Assembly: GCA_013822345.1 (NCBI GenBank)
Contig: PNKH01000019.1
Coordinates: 1 to 64,000, forward strand
From: Isosphaera sp.
GTDB taxonomy: Bacteria; Planctomycetota; Planctomycetia; Gemmatales; Gemmataceae
Reading direction: 5' to 3'
DNA: 64,000 nt
Made by a program: the position numbers and the translations under genes. Below, piece after piece: positions 15,104-24,624 of this stretch (its first letter is position 1; the number at the start of each line of letters is the position of its first letter). The notes beneath the pieces are model-generated. The model searched no databases. It saw only the letters and a program-made list of their open reading frames with translations, and was not told the origin of the DNA.

Positions 15104-17745
15104 GCGACCCGATCCTCACCCAGCCGGCCGCGGACGGCACCTGGGCCCACGAACCGGCGGCCGGGGTGGGCCCGCCGGTCGCAGCCGCCGGCCCGCCCGG
15201 GTACGAACTGCTGGACGAGGTCGGGCGGGGCGGGATGGGGGTCGTGTACCGGGCCCGGGACGCGGCCCTCGGCCGGGACGTGGCGGTCAAGGTGCTGCGG
15301 GACCGGTACGGCCCGGGCTCCGCGGCGGCCGTTCGGTTCGTGGAGGAGGCCCGGATCACCGGGCAGTTGCAGCACCCCGGGATCCCGGCCGTGTACCAGG
15401 TCGGGGCCATGGCCGGCGGGCGGCCGTTCCTGGCGATGAAGCTGATCCGCGGCCGTACCCTCGACCACCTGCTGCGGGCCGGCGAGGCGGTGGACGTGCC
15501 GGCCGTGTTCGAGGGGGTGTGCCAGGCGGTCGGGTACGCGCACTCGGTCGGGGTGGTGCACCGGGACCTGAAGCCGGCCAACGTCATGGTCGGGGCGTTC
15601 GGCGAGGTCCAGGTCATGGACTGGGGGCTGGCCAAGGTGCTGACCGGCCCGCCGCGCCGGCAAGGGCCGGCCGCCGACCCGGAGGCCCCCGCCGCCCGGC
15701 CGGAGGTCCCGACCGCCCGCGACCCGGAGGGTGCGCTCACCGAGTACGGGAGCGTCCTCGGGACCCCGGCGTTCATGGCCCCGGAGCAGGCGGCCGGGGA
15801 GTCGGACCGGGTCGGCACCCGGTCCGATGTGTTCGGCCTCGGGGCCATCCTGTGTGCCCTGCTCACCGGGCGGCCGCCGTTCGGCGGGACGGCCGGCGAG
15901 GAGGTGCGGAGGAACGCCGCGGCCGGGCGGACCGAGGAGGCGCTCGTCCGGCTGGGCGCCTGCGGGGCAGACCCGGGGTTGGTCGCCCTCTGCCGGCGGT
16001 GTCTGGCGCCCGACCCGGCGGACCGCCCGGGGACGGCGGACGAGGTGGCGGCGGCGGTGGCGGCCTTGCGGCGGTCGGCCGACGACCGGGCCCGGCAGGC
16101 GGAGCGGGACAAGCTGGCGGCGGAGGTGCGGGCGGCGGAGCAGGCGAAGCGGCGGCGGGCGGTGCAGTGGGCGGCCGGGGCGGTGGCGGCGGTGCTGCTG
16201 GCCGGGGTGGCCGGGACGACGGCCGGGCTGGTCCGGGCGAACGCGGCGCGCGCGGACGCCGACACGGCCCGCGGGGAGGCGGAGGCCGCCCGGCTGGCGG
16301 AGGCCGACCAGCGGCGGAGCGCCGAGGACAAGGCGGCGGAGGCGGGGGCGGTGGCCACCTTCCTCGAGGACCGGGTGTTCGCCGCCGCCCGCCCGAAGGG
16401 CCAGGACGGCGGGCTCGGCAAGGATGTCACCCTCCGGGACGCCATCACCGCTAGCCTGCCGGCCCTCGGCGCCGGGTTCGCCGACCGGCCGCTGGTCGAG
16501 GCCCGACTGAGGAGGACGGTCGGCGGCACCTTCTACTACCTCGGGGAAGCCCGGGCGGCGGCCGAACAGTGCGAGCGGGCGCGGGCGGTCTACGCCGACC
16601 GGCTGGGCCCGGACCACCCGGACGCGCTGGCGAGTGCCCACGACCTCGCCAACTGCTACGCCGCCCTCGGCCGGCTCGCCGACGCCCTCCGGCTGCGGGA
16701 GGAGGTGGCGGCCGGGCGCCGCCGGGTGCTGGGCCCGGGCCACCCGGACACCCTGGCCGGGTTACAGAACCTCGCCAACAGTCACGCCGCCCTGGGCCGG
16801 TTCCCCGAGGCGGTGGGCCTCCACGAGGAGGTGCTGGCCGCCTGCCGCCGAGTTCTCCCCCCCGACCACCCGGACACGTTGCGGGCGATGAGCAACCTGG
16901 CCGTCGGCCTCGCCGGCCTCGGCCGGTACGCGGACGCGGTCGAGCTCGCCGGGCAGGTCCTGTCCGCCCGCCGCCGGCTCCTCCCGCCCGACCACCCGCA
17001 CACCCTGGCGAGCCTCCACAACTCGGCCGCCATCTCCGCCGCCGCCGGCCGGCACGCCGAGGGGCTGGTGCTGTACGAGGAGGCGCTGGCCGGCCGCCGG
17101 CGGGTACTCGGGCCGGACCACCCGGACACCGTCGCCAGTCTGACCGGCGCGGCCGGCAGCTCCGCCGCCGTCGGTCGGCACGCCGAGGCGGTCGCCCTGG
17201 AGCACGAGATCCTGGCCGCCCACCGGCGCACCCTCCCGGCGGACCACCCGGAGGCCCTGGCGAGGATGTGGGAGTTCTCCCTCTACCTGGCCAAACTGGG
17301 CCGCCCGACCGAGGCGGTCCCGATCATCGACGAGTGCCTGTCGCGGGCGGCCGGCAAGGCCGTGGACCCCCGGTTGGTCCCGGGGGTGTTCGACCTCCGG
17401 GCCCGGTGCTGCCGGGCCGCCGCCGACCCGGACGGCTGCCGGGCCACGGCCGTGATGTGGGAGGCGCTGGCCCGCCCTGACCCCGGTAGCCTGTACAATG
17501 CCGCGTGCTGGCGGGCCGTGGCCGCCGGCGCATACGCCGAGGCCGGCCGGCCGGACGAGGCGGCGGCCGACGCCGACCGGGCGGTGGGCTGGCTCCGGAA
17601 GGCCGTCGACGCCGGGTGGAGGAGCCGCGCCCACACGGAGGCGGACCAGGATCTCGAGTTCCTCCGCGGCCGGGACGACTTCCGCAAGCTGGTCGCGTCG
17701 CTGCCGTACCTCGCCCCGCCGCCCCGACCCCAGTTGGAGAGGTGA
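15100..17745 (+). CDS. Ser/Thr protein kinase with TPR tail, within the nuo group
   Basis: The 881-aa protein has a Hanks-type kinase domain at residues 35-330: GRGGMGVVYRA, VAVKVL, HRDLKPANV (near 154) and VMDWGLAK. DWG replaces DFG, as in many planctomycete kinases. A charged stretch and a membrane helix (AVAAVLLAGVAGTTAGLV, near residue 365) follow, then kinesin-light-chain-like TPR repeats of about 42 residues marked by GPDHPDTL (about 490-745). The last 110 residues match those of the second kinase in this window. Translation is coupled to nuoA by ATGA, and nuoB follows after 3 bp. It may therefore be made together with complex I subunits, but its substrate is unknown. Confidence 0.93.
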   Translation: MSDPILTQPAADGTWAHEPAAGVGPPVAAAGPPGYELLDEVGRGGMGVVYRARDAALGRDVAVKVLRDRYGPGSAAAVRFVEEARITGQLQHPGIPAVYQVGAMAGGRPFLAMKLIRGRTLDHLLRAGEAVDVPAVFEGVCQAVGYAHSVGVVHRDLKPANVMVGAFGEVQVMDWGLAKVLTGPPRRQGPAADPEAPAARPEVPTARDPEGALTEYGSVLGTPAFMAPEQAAGESDRVGTRSDVFGLGAILCALLTGRPPFGGTAGEEVRRNAAAGRTEEALVRLGACGADPGLVALCRRCLAPDPADRPGTADEVAAAVAALRRSADDRARQAERDKLAAEVRAAEQAKRRRAVQWAAGAVAAVLLAGVAGTTAGLVRANAARADADTARGEAEAARLAEADQRRSAEDKAAEAGAVATFLEDRVFAAARPKGQDGGLGKDVTLRDAITASLPALGAGFADRPLVEARLRRTVGGTFYYLGEARAAAEQCERARAVYADRLGPDHPDALASAHDLANCYAALGRLADALRLREEVAAGRRRVLGPGHPDTLAGLQNLANSHAALGRFPEAVGLHEEVLAACRRVLPPDHPDTLRAMSNLAVGLAGLGRYADAVELAGQVLSARRRLLPPDHPHTLASLHNSAAISAAAGRHAEGLVLYEEALAGRRRVLGPDHPDTVASLTGAAGSSAAVGRHAEAVALEHEILAAHRRTLPADHPEALARMWEFSLYLAKLGRPTEAVPIIDECLSRAAGKAVDPRLVPGVFDLRARCCRAAADPDGCRATAVMWEALARPDPGSLYNAACWRAVAAGAYAEAGRPDEAAADADRAVGWLRKAVDAGWRSRAHTEADQDLEFLRGRDDFRKLVASLPYLAPPPRPQLER

Positions 17746-17748
17746 CCG

Positions 17749-18360
17749 ATGGGAGTGCTGGAAGGCCGGATGGAGGACGGGTTCGTCGTCACCTCCCTGG
17801 AGGCGGCGATCAACTGGGCGCGCGAGTCGTCCCTCTGGCCGATGACGTTCGGCCTCGCCTGCTGCGCGATCGAGATGATGGCCACCGGGGCCCCGCGGTA
17901 CGACATCGACCGGTTCGGGGCCGGGGCGTTCCGCGCCACCCCCCGCCAGGCCGACCTGATGATCGTCGCCGGGACCGTCAACCTGAAGATGGCCGACCGC
18001 GTCCGCCGCCTCTACAACCAGATGCCCGACCCGAAGTTCGTCATCGCCATGGGCGCCTGCACCTGTGGCGGCGGGCCGTACTACAAGTACGGGTACAACG
18101 TCGCTAAGGGCGTCGACCTCGTCGTCCCGGTGGACGTGTACGTCCCCGGCTGCCCGCCGCGCCCGGAGGCCCTGCTGGAGGGGCTGATGCGGGTGCAGGA
18201 CAAGATCCGGCGGATGCGCGAGCTGACGAAGGGGAAGCCGGCCGAGTTGCCGGTCCCGGCCCGGACCGGGGGCGTGCTGCTGCCGGACGAGCTCGCCACC
18301 CCCGAGAAGGCGGTCGAGTTCCTGGCGGCGAACAAGGAGGCGGCGAAGCCCGCGAAGTGA
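17749..18360 (+). CDS. nuoB: NADH-quinone oxidoreductase subunit B
   Basis: NuoB holds cluster N2, the last electron carrier before quinone. The N2 ligand regions are visible in [28 protein letters not shown] and [15 protein letters not shown]. The length of 203 aa includes a C-terminal extension ending NKEAAKPAK. In most genomes nuoB directly follows nuoA; here a 2.6-kb kinase gene separates them. The start ATG lies 3 bp after the kinase stop and has GGAGAGG about 7 bases upstream. Confidence 0.96.
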   Translation: MGVLEGRMEDGFVVTSLEAAINWARESSLWPMTFGLACCAIEMMATGAPRYDIDRFGAGAFRATPRQADLMIVAGTVNLKMADRVRRLYNQMPDPKFVIAMGACTCGGGPYYKYGYNVAKGVDLVVPVDVYVPGCPPRPEALLEGLMRVQDKIRRMRELTKGKPAELPVPARTGGVLLPDELATPEKAVEFLAANKEAAKPAK

Positions 18361-18370
18361 GGCCCCGCCC

Positions 18371-19942
18371 ATGCCCGGCCGCGTCTTCCTCTGGTCCCTC
18401 GTCTCCGCCCTCGCCGGGTTCCTGTTCGGGTTCGACACCGTCGTCATCTCCGGCGCCGAGAAGACCATCCAGGCCCTGTGGGACCTGTCCCCCGCCCTCC
18501 ACGGGCTGGCGATGGGCGCCGCCCTGTGGGGCACCGTCCTCGGGGCCGTCCTCGGCGGGTGGCCGACCGACCGCCTCGGCCGCAAGCGCACCCTCCTGCT
18601 GATCGGCGGGCTGTTCGTCGTCGGGTCGGTCTGGTCGGCCGTCGCCGACGGCGTCTACTCGTTCATGGCCGCCCGGTTCCTCGGCGGGGTCGGGATCGGC
18701 GTCTCGACCGTCGCCGCCCCGCTGTACATCGCCGAGATCGCCCCGCCGGACCGCCGCGGCCGGCTCGCCGGGATGTTCCAGTTCAACATCGTGTCCGGCA
18801 TCCTGGTCGCGTTCCTGTCGAACTACCTCCTGGCCGGGCTGGGCGAGGGGGCGTGGCGGTGGATGCTCGGGGTGATGGCGGTGCCGTCCGTCGTCTACAC
18901 CGCCGCCTGCCTGGCCATCCCCGAGAGCCCGCGGTGGCTGATCGCCCGCCGCGGCGACCGGGCCGCCGGCGCCGCGGTGCTCCGCCTCGTCTACCCGACC
19001 GCGACGCCGGCCGAGATCGACGCGAAGGTGTCCGAGATCGCCGCCCAGCCCGGCGAGTCGAGCGGCGGCGGGTTCTGGACGCGGCGGCTGCGGACCCCGA
19101 TCTTGCTCGCGTTTCTGATCGCGTTCTTCAACCAACTCTCCGGGATCAACGCCGTCCTGTACTTCGCCCCGCGGATCTTCGGGCTGACCGGCAGCGAGAA
19201 CGCCCTGGCCCAGTCGGTCGGGATCGGGGTGACGAACCTGGTGTTCACGTTCGTCGGGCTGTACCTGATCGACCGCCTCGGCCGGCGGACGCTGCTGGTC
19301 GTCGGGTCGGTCGGGTACATCCTGTCGCTCGGGCTGTGCGCCGCGGCGTTCTTCCACTGGGCGCCGCCGTTCCGGGCGGCGGCCGCGGCGGTGGACGTGA
19401 AGGCGGCGGCCGCGGCGCTCGCCGACGCGAACCCGGCGCGGGCGGAGCAGGCCGCCCGCCAGCTCGACGCCGCGAAGGCGGCGCTGACCGCCGCGTCGGC
19501 CGACCCGTCGGCCGGGGTGGCGCCGGTCCGGTTCAGCCCCGGGGCGTCGCCGGCCGACGCGGCGCGGGTCGCGGACGCCGCGCTGCGGGAGGCGTCGGCG
19601 GCGGCGGGTTCGGGCGGGTTGCTGGTGCTGGTGTGCGTGTTCGCGTTCATCGCCGCCCACGCGGTCGGGCAGGGGGCGGTGATCTGGGTGTTCATCTCGG
19701 AGATCTTCCCGACGCGGCACCGGGCGTCCGGGCAGGCCCTCGGCAGCGCCACCCACTGGGTGTTCGCGGCCCTGCTGACGACCGTCTTCCCGGTGATGAT
19801 CGCGGCCCTCGCCCCCGGCACCGTGTTCGCGTTCTTCTGCGGGATGATGGTGCTGCAACTGCTGTGGGTGCGGCTGATGGTGGTGGAGACGAAGGGGGTG
19901 CCGCTGGAGGAGATGGAGAGGAAGCTCGGGACCGACCCATGA
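18371..19942 (+). CDS. Sugar porter family MFS transporter with long loop
   Basis: The 523-aa protein has twelve predicted helices and sugar-porter signatures: GFDTVVISG in helix 1, DRLGRKRTLL in loop 2-3, PESPRWLIARRG after helix 6, NQLSGINAVLYFAPRIF in helix 7 and DRLGRRTLL in loop 8-9. It should be a proton- or facilitator-type hexose transporter. An Ala-rich, probably helical insert at about residues 337-416 lies between helices 9 and 10 and is absent from usual members. VETKGVPLEEME near the end is the classical C-terminal motif. The stop overlaps the sigma factor start by 4 bp. Confidence 0.92.
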   Translation: MPGRVFLWSLVSALAGFLFGFDTVVISGAEKTIQALWDLSPALHGLAMGAALWGTVLGAVLGGWPTDRLGRKRTLLLIGGLFVVGSVWSAVADGVYSFMAARFLGGVGIGVSTVAAPLYIAEIAPPDRRGRLAGMFQFNIVSGILVAFLSNYLLAGLGEGAWRWMLGVMAVPSVVYTAACLAIPESPRWLIARRGDRAAGAAVLRLVYPTATPAEIDAKVSEIAAQPGESSGGGFWTRRLRTPILLAFLIAFFNQLSGINAVLYFAPRIFGLTGSENALAQSVGIGVTNLVFTFVGLYLIDRLGRRTLLVVGSVGYILSLGLCAAAFFHWAPPFRAAAAAVDVKAAAAALADANPARAEQAARQLDAAKAALTAASADPSAGVAPVRFSPGASPADAARVADAALREASAAAGSGGLLVLVCVFAFIAAHAVGQGAVIWVFISEIFPTRHRASGQALGSATHWVFAALLTTVFPVMIAALAPGTVFAFFCGMMVLQLLWVRLMVVETKGVPLEEMERKLGTDP

Positions 19943-20448
19943 ACCCGCCGCCCGCGTTCGCCGAGGTGTACGCCGAGCTGCGGCGGATCGCGGCCGCCCG
20001 GCTCGCGGCGGAGTCGCCCGGCCAGACGCTCGACGCCACCGCCCTCGTCCACGAGGCGTACCTCCGCCTGTTCGCCGACCGCCCGGCCCGCGACTTCGCC
20101 GACCGCACCCACCTCCTCGCCGCGGCCGCCGAGGTCGTCCGCCACATCCTGATCGACCGCGCCCGGTCGAAGGGCCGGACGAAGCACGGCGGCGGCCGCA
20201 CCCGCCTCGACCTGCGCCACCCGGTCCCGGTCCACGACCTGCCGCCGGACGACCTCCTCGACCTCGCCGACGCCCTCGACGCCCTCGCCGCAGAGGACCC
20301 GGCGAAGGCCGAGTTGGTGCGGCTGCGGTTCTTCGGCGGGCTGTCGGTGGAGGAGGCGGCCGGGGTGCTCGGGGTGTCCCGGGCGACCGCCGACCGGCAC
20401 TGGGCGTACGCCCGGGCCTGGCTCCACGACCGCCTGTGCTCGCACTGA
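19939..20448 (+). CDS. ECF-type sigma factor, planctomycete group
   Basis: The 169-aa protein fits the ECF-like family common in planctomycetes and acidobacteria (TIGR02999 type). Region 2 contains TALVHEAYLRLF and HLLAAAAEVVRHILIDRARSKGR. Region 4 is VRLRFFGGLSVEEAAGVLGVSRATADRHWAYARAWL, a helix-turn-helix that should bind -35 elements. There is no anti-sigma gene; a kinase gene follows 82 bp downstream, and in this group kinases are thought to control such sigma factors. The start ATG overlaps the sugar porter stop (ATGA). Confidence 0.93.
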   Translation: MNPPPAFAEVYAELRRIAAARLAAESPGQTLDATALVHEAYLRLFADRPARDFADRTHLLAAAAEVVRHILIDRARSKGRTKHGGGRTRLDLRHPVPVHDLPPDDLLDLADALDALAAEDPAKAELVRLRFFGGLSVEEAAGVLGVSRATADRHWAYARAWLHDRLCSH

Positions 20449-20530
20449 CATTTTTTCCGGAAGCCGTGAGGCGCGGCACCGCCGGACGACGCTTCCGGGG
20501 ATAATCACCGCCGTCCCCGGAGGCCGACCG

Positions 20531-23500
20531 ATGCCCGCCGACCCCCGCCGCGTCGAGACGATCTTCAACGCCGCCGTGGCCGTCCCGGCCGCCGACCGGG
20601 CCGGGTTCCTGGCGTCGGAGTGCGACGGCGACGCCGACCTGCGGGAGCGGGTCGAGCGGCTGCTGGCCGCCCACGAGGAGCTGGGCGACCCGGCGACCAC
20701 CGACCTGCCGGCGGACCCGCCGACGGCCACGTCCGGCGACCCCGACGGGACCGAGGATCACGCCCCGCGGCCGGACACCGGCACCGTGATCGCCGGGAAG
20801 TACAAGCTGGTCGAGGAGATCGGCGGGGGCGGGATGGGCACCGTCTGGATGGCCCAGCAGACCGAGCCCGTCAAGCGACTCGTCGCGGTGAAGCTGGTCA
20901 AGGCCGGGATGGACACCCGGCAGGTGCTCGCCCGGTTCGAGGCGGAGCGGCAGGCGCTGGCCCTGATGGACCACCCGAACATCGCCACCGTCCTCGACGC
21001 GGGGGCGACGCCCGACGGCCGGCCGTTCTTCGTGATGGAGCTGGTCAAGGGCGTGCCGATCACGACGTTCTGCGACGACCGGCGGCTGACCCCGCGGGAG
21101 CGGCTGGAGCTGTTCGTGCCGGTCTGCCAGGCGGTCCAGCACGCCCACCAGAAGGGCGTCATCCACCGGGACCTCAAGCCCAGCAACGTCCTGGTGGCGC
21201 TGTACGACGACAAGCCCGTCCCGAAGGTGATCGACTTCGGGGTGGCGAAGGCGGCCGGCGCGGCGCTGACGGACAAGACCCTACACACCGGGTTCGGCGG
21301 GGTGGTCGGGACCCCGGAGTACATGAGCCCGGAGCAGGCCAGCTTCAACAACCTGGACGTCGACACCCGGAGCGACGTGTACGCCCTCGGGGTGCTGCTG
21401 TACGAGCTGCTCGCCGGGTCCCCGCCGTTCTCGCGGAAGGAGTTGGAGAAGGCCGGGCTGCTGGAGATCCTGCGGGTGGTCCGGGAGCAGGAGCCGCCGC
21501 GCCCGAGCGCCAGGCTGTCCACCGCCGACGCCCTGCCGACGCTCTCCGCCAACCGGGGGACGGAGCCGGCGAAGCTGACCCGGCTGGTCCGCGGGGAGCT
21601 GGACTGGATCGTGATGCGGGCCCTGGAGAAGGACCGGACCCGCCGGTACGAGACGGCGAACGGGTTCGCCGCCGACGTGCAGCGGTACCTGGCCGGGGAG
21701 CCGGTCCTGGCCCACCCGCCGAGCACCGGCTACCGGCTGCGGAAGTTCCTGCGGCGGAACCGCGGGCCGGTGGTCGCCGTTGCCCTCCTGGTGGCGGTAC
21801 TCGTCGCGGGTGTGGTCGGGACGTCGGTCGGGCTGGTGCGGGCCGCGGACGAGCGGAACCGGGCGGTCGGGGCGGAGGCGGACGCCCGGAACTCGGAGGC
21901 ACGGGCGGTCGAGCGGGAGGGGCGGGAGAAGACGGCCCGGGAGGAGGCCGAGCGGCAGAAGCGGACGGCGGAAGCGGTCAGCGGCTTTCTCAACGACGTC
22001 CTGCGGCAGGGTGACCCGGACTGGCAACTGGACCAGGCGGGCGAGGCCGACCCGAACCTGACACTCCGGCAAGCCATCGACCGGGCCGCGGAGCGGTTGG
22101 AGGGCCGGTTCCGCGACCAACCGCGGGTCGAGGCCGACGTCCGCCTGGCACTGGGGAATGCGTACCTCGGCCTCGGGCTCTTCGACCCGGCCGTGCCGCA
22201 GTTCCGCCGCGCCGTCGCGCTGCAGCGCGAACACCTCGGTCCCACCGCCCTCGAGACCCTGGACGCGATTTCCTCGCTGGCCCGGTCGCTCGCGTGGGCC
22301 GATCGCATGGAGGAGGCGCTCACCCTGTACCGCGAGGTGCTCGACGCTCGCGAGCGGATCCAGGGCCCCAACCACCCGGACACGTTGCGGGCTCTCGAAT
22401 TCCTCGCGAATGTCCACATCGCGCTGGGACAGGCTCCCCCTGCCGAGAAACTGCTCCTGCGGAATCTGGACGCCGTCCGCACGGTGTACGGACCCGACCA
22501 CGTCCGCGTGGCCAAGGCGCAGTGGCTACTCGGGAGTCTCTACACCGGGCGCGACAACAAACGGGCGTGGCCCTACCTCCAAGACGCCCTGGCGGGCATG
22601 CGGAAGGCCTACCCCGACCCCCACCCCGATCTGTTCGACGCGCTCTTGGCGGTCGGGTATTGCGGCTTCCGGGACGGTCGGTACGACGACGCTGAGCCCT
22701 ACGTGCGGGAGGCCATCGACGGGATGCGGAAGTACTATCGCGCGGGGCACCCGAAGACCCTGCGGGTCGTGAAACTACTCGGCCAGGTGGGAATTCAACG
22801 GGGTGTGGCGGGGCTGGCGCGGGGCGACCGGGCGGGCGGCGTGCGGTCGATCGAGACGGCCTTCTCGGAGGTCCGGCGGAATGCCGGCGACCGGCACTAC
22901 TCCACGCTCCTCATGCTCCACTGGGCCGCGGGCGCGCTGGTCCGGTACCGGCAGACGGAGACCGCCGAAGCGCTCAGTCGGGATCTGCTCGTGGCCCTGG
23001 AGCGCAACCCGCAGGACGACTGGCAATTCCACCACGCCCGGGCCGTCCTCGGCTGGGTTCTGCTGAGCCAGAAGCGCGACCAGGAGGCCGAGCCACTCCT
23101 CGTCGGCGGAACCAAAGGACTGATCCGCCTCCAGGCGACGATTTCCCCGAGGTACGTGTTTGGATCGACGGTGCCGGAGGCGCTGCGCTGGGCCGGTGAG
23201 TTCCACACCCGGCAGGGAAAGCCGGGCGAGGCGGTCCCGCTGATCGACGAGTGTCTGCGGCTCACGACCGACATGAGGGTCGATCCCGCGGCGGTCGCGG
23301 GGGTTCTGATTCAGCGGCTGCGGTGCTGCCAGCGCGCGGCGGACCCGGCGGGGTGCCGGGCCACGGCGGAGATGTTTGAGAAACTGGACCGCGCCGACGC
23401 CGGTCACCTGTACGACGCCGCGTGCGTGCGGGCCGTCGCCGCCTCGGTGTACGCCGGGAAGAACCAGCCGGCCGAGGCGACCGCCGACGCCGACCGGGCG

Positions 23501-23659
23501 ATGGCGTGGCTGGGAAAGGCCGTCGCCGCCGGTTGGAGTAAACGTGCCCATACGGAGACGGACGCGGATTTGGTCTTCCTCCGCGGCCGGGCGGACTTCC
23601 GGAAGTTGCTCGCCTCGCTCCCGTACCCGGCACCGCCGCCGCGCGAGGTGAAGCGGTGA
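20531..23659 (+). CDS. Ser/Thr protein kinase with TPR tail, paired with the ECF sigma factor
   Basis: The 1042-aa protein begins with a short region seen in ECF-linked kinases (VETIFNAAVAVPAADRAGFLASEC). The kinase domain spans about residues 91-390: GGGGMGTVW, VAVKLVKAGMD, HRDLKPSNV (near 212), DFGVAK and GTPEYMSPEQ. A membrane helix (VVAVALLVAVLVAGVVGTSV) lies near residue 425, and a TPR-rich extracytoplasmic half follows. The last 110 residues are clearly related to the tail of the kinase in the nuo group. The second half seems less GC-rich than the first. It probably senses an envelope signal and acts on the sigma factor encoded upstream. Confidence 0.93.
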   Translation: MPADPRRVETIFNAAVAVPAADRAGFLASECDGDADLRERVERLLAAHEELGDPATTDLPADPPTATSGDPDGTEDHAPRPDTGTVIAGKYKLVEEIGGGGMGTVWMAQQTEPVKRLVAVKLVKAGMDTRQVLARFEAERQALALMDHPNIATVLDAGATPDGRPFFVMELVKGVPITTFCDDRRLTPRERLELFVPVCQAVQHAHQKGVIHRDLKPSNVLVALYDDKPVPKVIDFGVAKAAGAALTDKTLHTGFGGVVGTPEYMSPEQASFNNLDVDTRSDVYALGVLLYELLAGSPPFSRKELEKAGLLEILRVVREQEPPRPSARLSTADALPTLSANRGTEPAKLTRLVRGELDWIVMRALEKDRTRRYETANGFAADVQRYLAGEPVLAHPPSTGYRLRKFLRRNRGPVVAVALLVAVLVAGVVGTSVGLVRAADERNRAVGAEADARNSEARAVEREGREKTAREEAERQKRTAEAVSGFLNDVLRQGDPDWQLDQAGEADPNLTLRQAIDRAAERLEGRFRDQPRVEADVRLALGNAYLGLGLFDPAVPQFRRAVALQREHLGPTALETLDAISSLARSLAWADRMEEALTLYREVLDARERIQGPNHPDTLRALEFLANVHIALGQAPPAEKLLLRNLDAVRTVYGPDHVRVAKAQWLLGSLYTGRDNKRAWPYLQDALAGMRKAYPDPHPDLFDALLAVGYCGFRDGRYDDAEPYVREAIDGMRKYYRAGHPKTLRVVKLLGQVGIQRGVAGLARGDRAGGVRSIETAFSEVRRNAGDRHYSTLLMLHWAAGALVRYRQTETAEALSRDLLVALERNPQDDWQFHHARAVLGWVLLSQKRDQEAEPLLVGGTKGLIRLQATISPRYVFGSTVPEALRWAGEFHTRQGKPGEAVPLIDECLRLTTDMRVDPAAVAGVLIQRLRCCQRAADPAGCRATAEMFEKLDRADAGHLYDAACVRAVAASVYAGKNQPAEATADADRAMAWLGKAVAAGWSKRAHTETDADLVFLRGRADFRKLLASLPYPAPPPREVKR

Positions 23660-23674
23660 CCCCGCCCCGGCCGG

Positions 23675-24502
23675 TCAGGCGGCCCGGTACAGCCGGAGTT
23701 GGCCCTCTAGCCAGCGGACCCGGTCGGTCAGCTCCGCCCGCTCCCGCTCCCACCCGGCCCGTGCCGACGCCCACGCCTGCTGCTCCGCCGACCGCTCCGC
23801 CCACTCCCGCCACCGGTCGGCGGTCACGTGGTACTCGTCGAACAGGTTGATCGGCACCCGCAGCCGCGGCACCAGCCGGTCCGCGTCCTCCGCCCGGACG
23901 TAGAACCGGTTCAGCCCGTCGAACGTCGCGAACCGGTAGTCGGCGGCCAGCACCAGGTGTTCCCACGCCGCGTGGTTCGGGGTCGGGCTCTCCGCCTCCG
24001 TCGCCTCCACCAGCAGCACCACCGGCCGCCACCGGGCGAAGTCCGCCCCGCGCAGCACCGCCGGCTCGTGCCCCTCCACGTCGATCTTCAGGAAGTCGAT
24101 CGGGCCGCGGACGTGCCGCTCGCAGATCTCGGCCAGGGTCAGCGCCGGCACCGCCCGCGCCACCACCCGCTCCCCGGCCGCCCGGTACTTCGCCGCCAGG
24201 TTCGCGTCCGGGGTGGACAGGAGCGGGTGGTCGGGGAACTCGTAGAACGTCACCTCCCCGGGGCCGTCGGACGCCACCGCGTTCACGTTCACGTCCCGCG
24301 GCCGGGCGGCCGACAGGGCCGCGAAGTACCCCGGCTGCGGCTCGACGTTCACCCCGCTCCACCCGCGGTCGTAGAACCACTTGGTGACCGACAGCTCGAC
24401 CGGGTCGGCCGCCCCGACATCGAGGTAGAACCCGGCCGGCCCGGGGAACACCCGGCTCAGCAGCACGTCCTCGCGGTTCTGGGCGTACGAGACGTTCGGC
24501 AT
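23675..24502 (-). CDS. FkbM-family methyltransferase
   Basis: The 275-aa protein has the FkbM features GFYLDVGAADPVELSVTKWFYDRGW (SAM-binding motif I), GVNVEPQP and DFLKIDVEGHEPAVLRG. These enzymes methylate hydroxyl groups of sugars or polyketides; the substrate here is unknown. The C-terminal 70 residues form a charged coiled coil (ERSAEQQAWASARAGWERE). The same family recurs on the other strand at 25.0-25.8 kb. It converges with the kinase gene with 15 bp between the stops. Confidence 0.9.
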   Translation of the reverse strand: MPNVSYAQNREDVLLSRVFPGPAGFYLDVGAADPVELSVTKWFYDRGWSGVNVEPQPGYFAALSAARPRDVNVNAVASDGPGEVTFYEFPDHPLLSTPDANLAAKYRAAGERVVARAVPALTLAEICERHVRGPIDFLKIDVEGHEPAVLRGADFARWRPVVLLVEATEAESPTPNHAAWEHLVLAADYRFATFDGLNRFYVRAEDADRLVPRLRVPINLFDEYHVTADRWREWAERSAEQQAWASARAGWERERAELTDRVRWLEGQLRLYRAA

Positions 24503-24549
24503 CGGTGCTCCCGCGGTGGGGCGGCCGTCAGGCCGGGCGGTCTCGGTGT

Positions 24550-24607
24550 GGGAGGGCGAGGCTCCCGCCGAGCCTCCGCCCCGGCTCGGCGGGAGCCTCG
24601 CCCTCCC
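24550..24607. repeat. Palindromic repeat, GGGAGGGCGAGG family
   Basis: Perfect 25-bp arms starting GGGAGGGCGAGGCTCCCG flank an 8-nt loop. The element stands between the FkbM start and the end of a small upstream ORF on the same strand. Related copies with C-to-T changes that keep the stem paired occur near 40.6 kb. Confidence 0.95.
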
Positions 24608-24624
24608 GAACTGGGGCGGTACCG

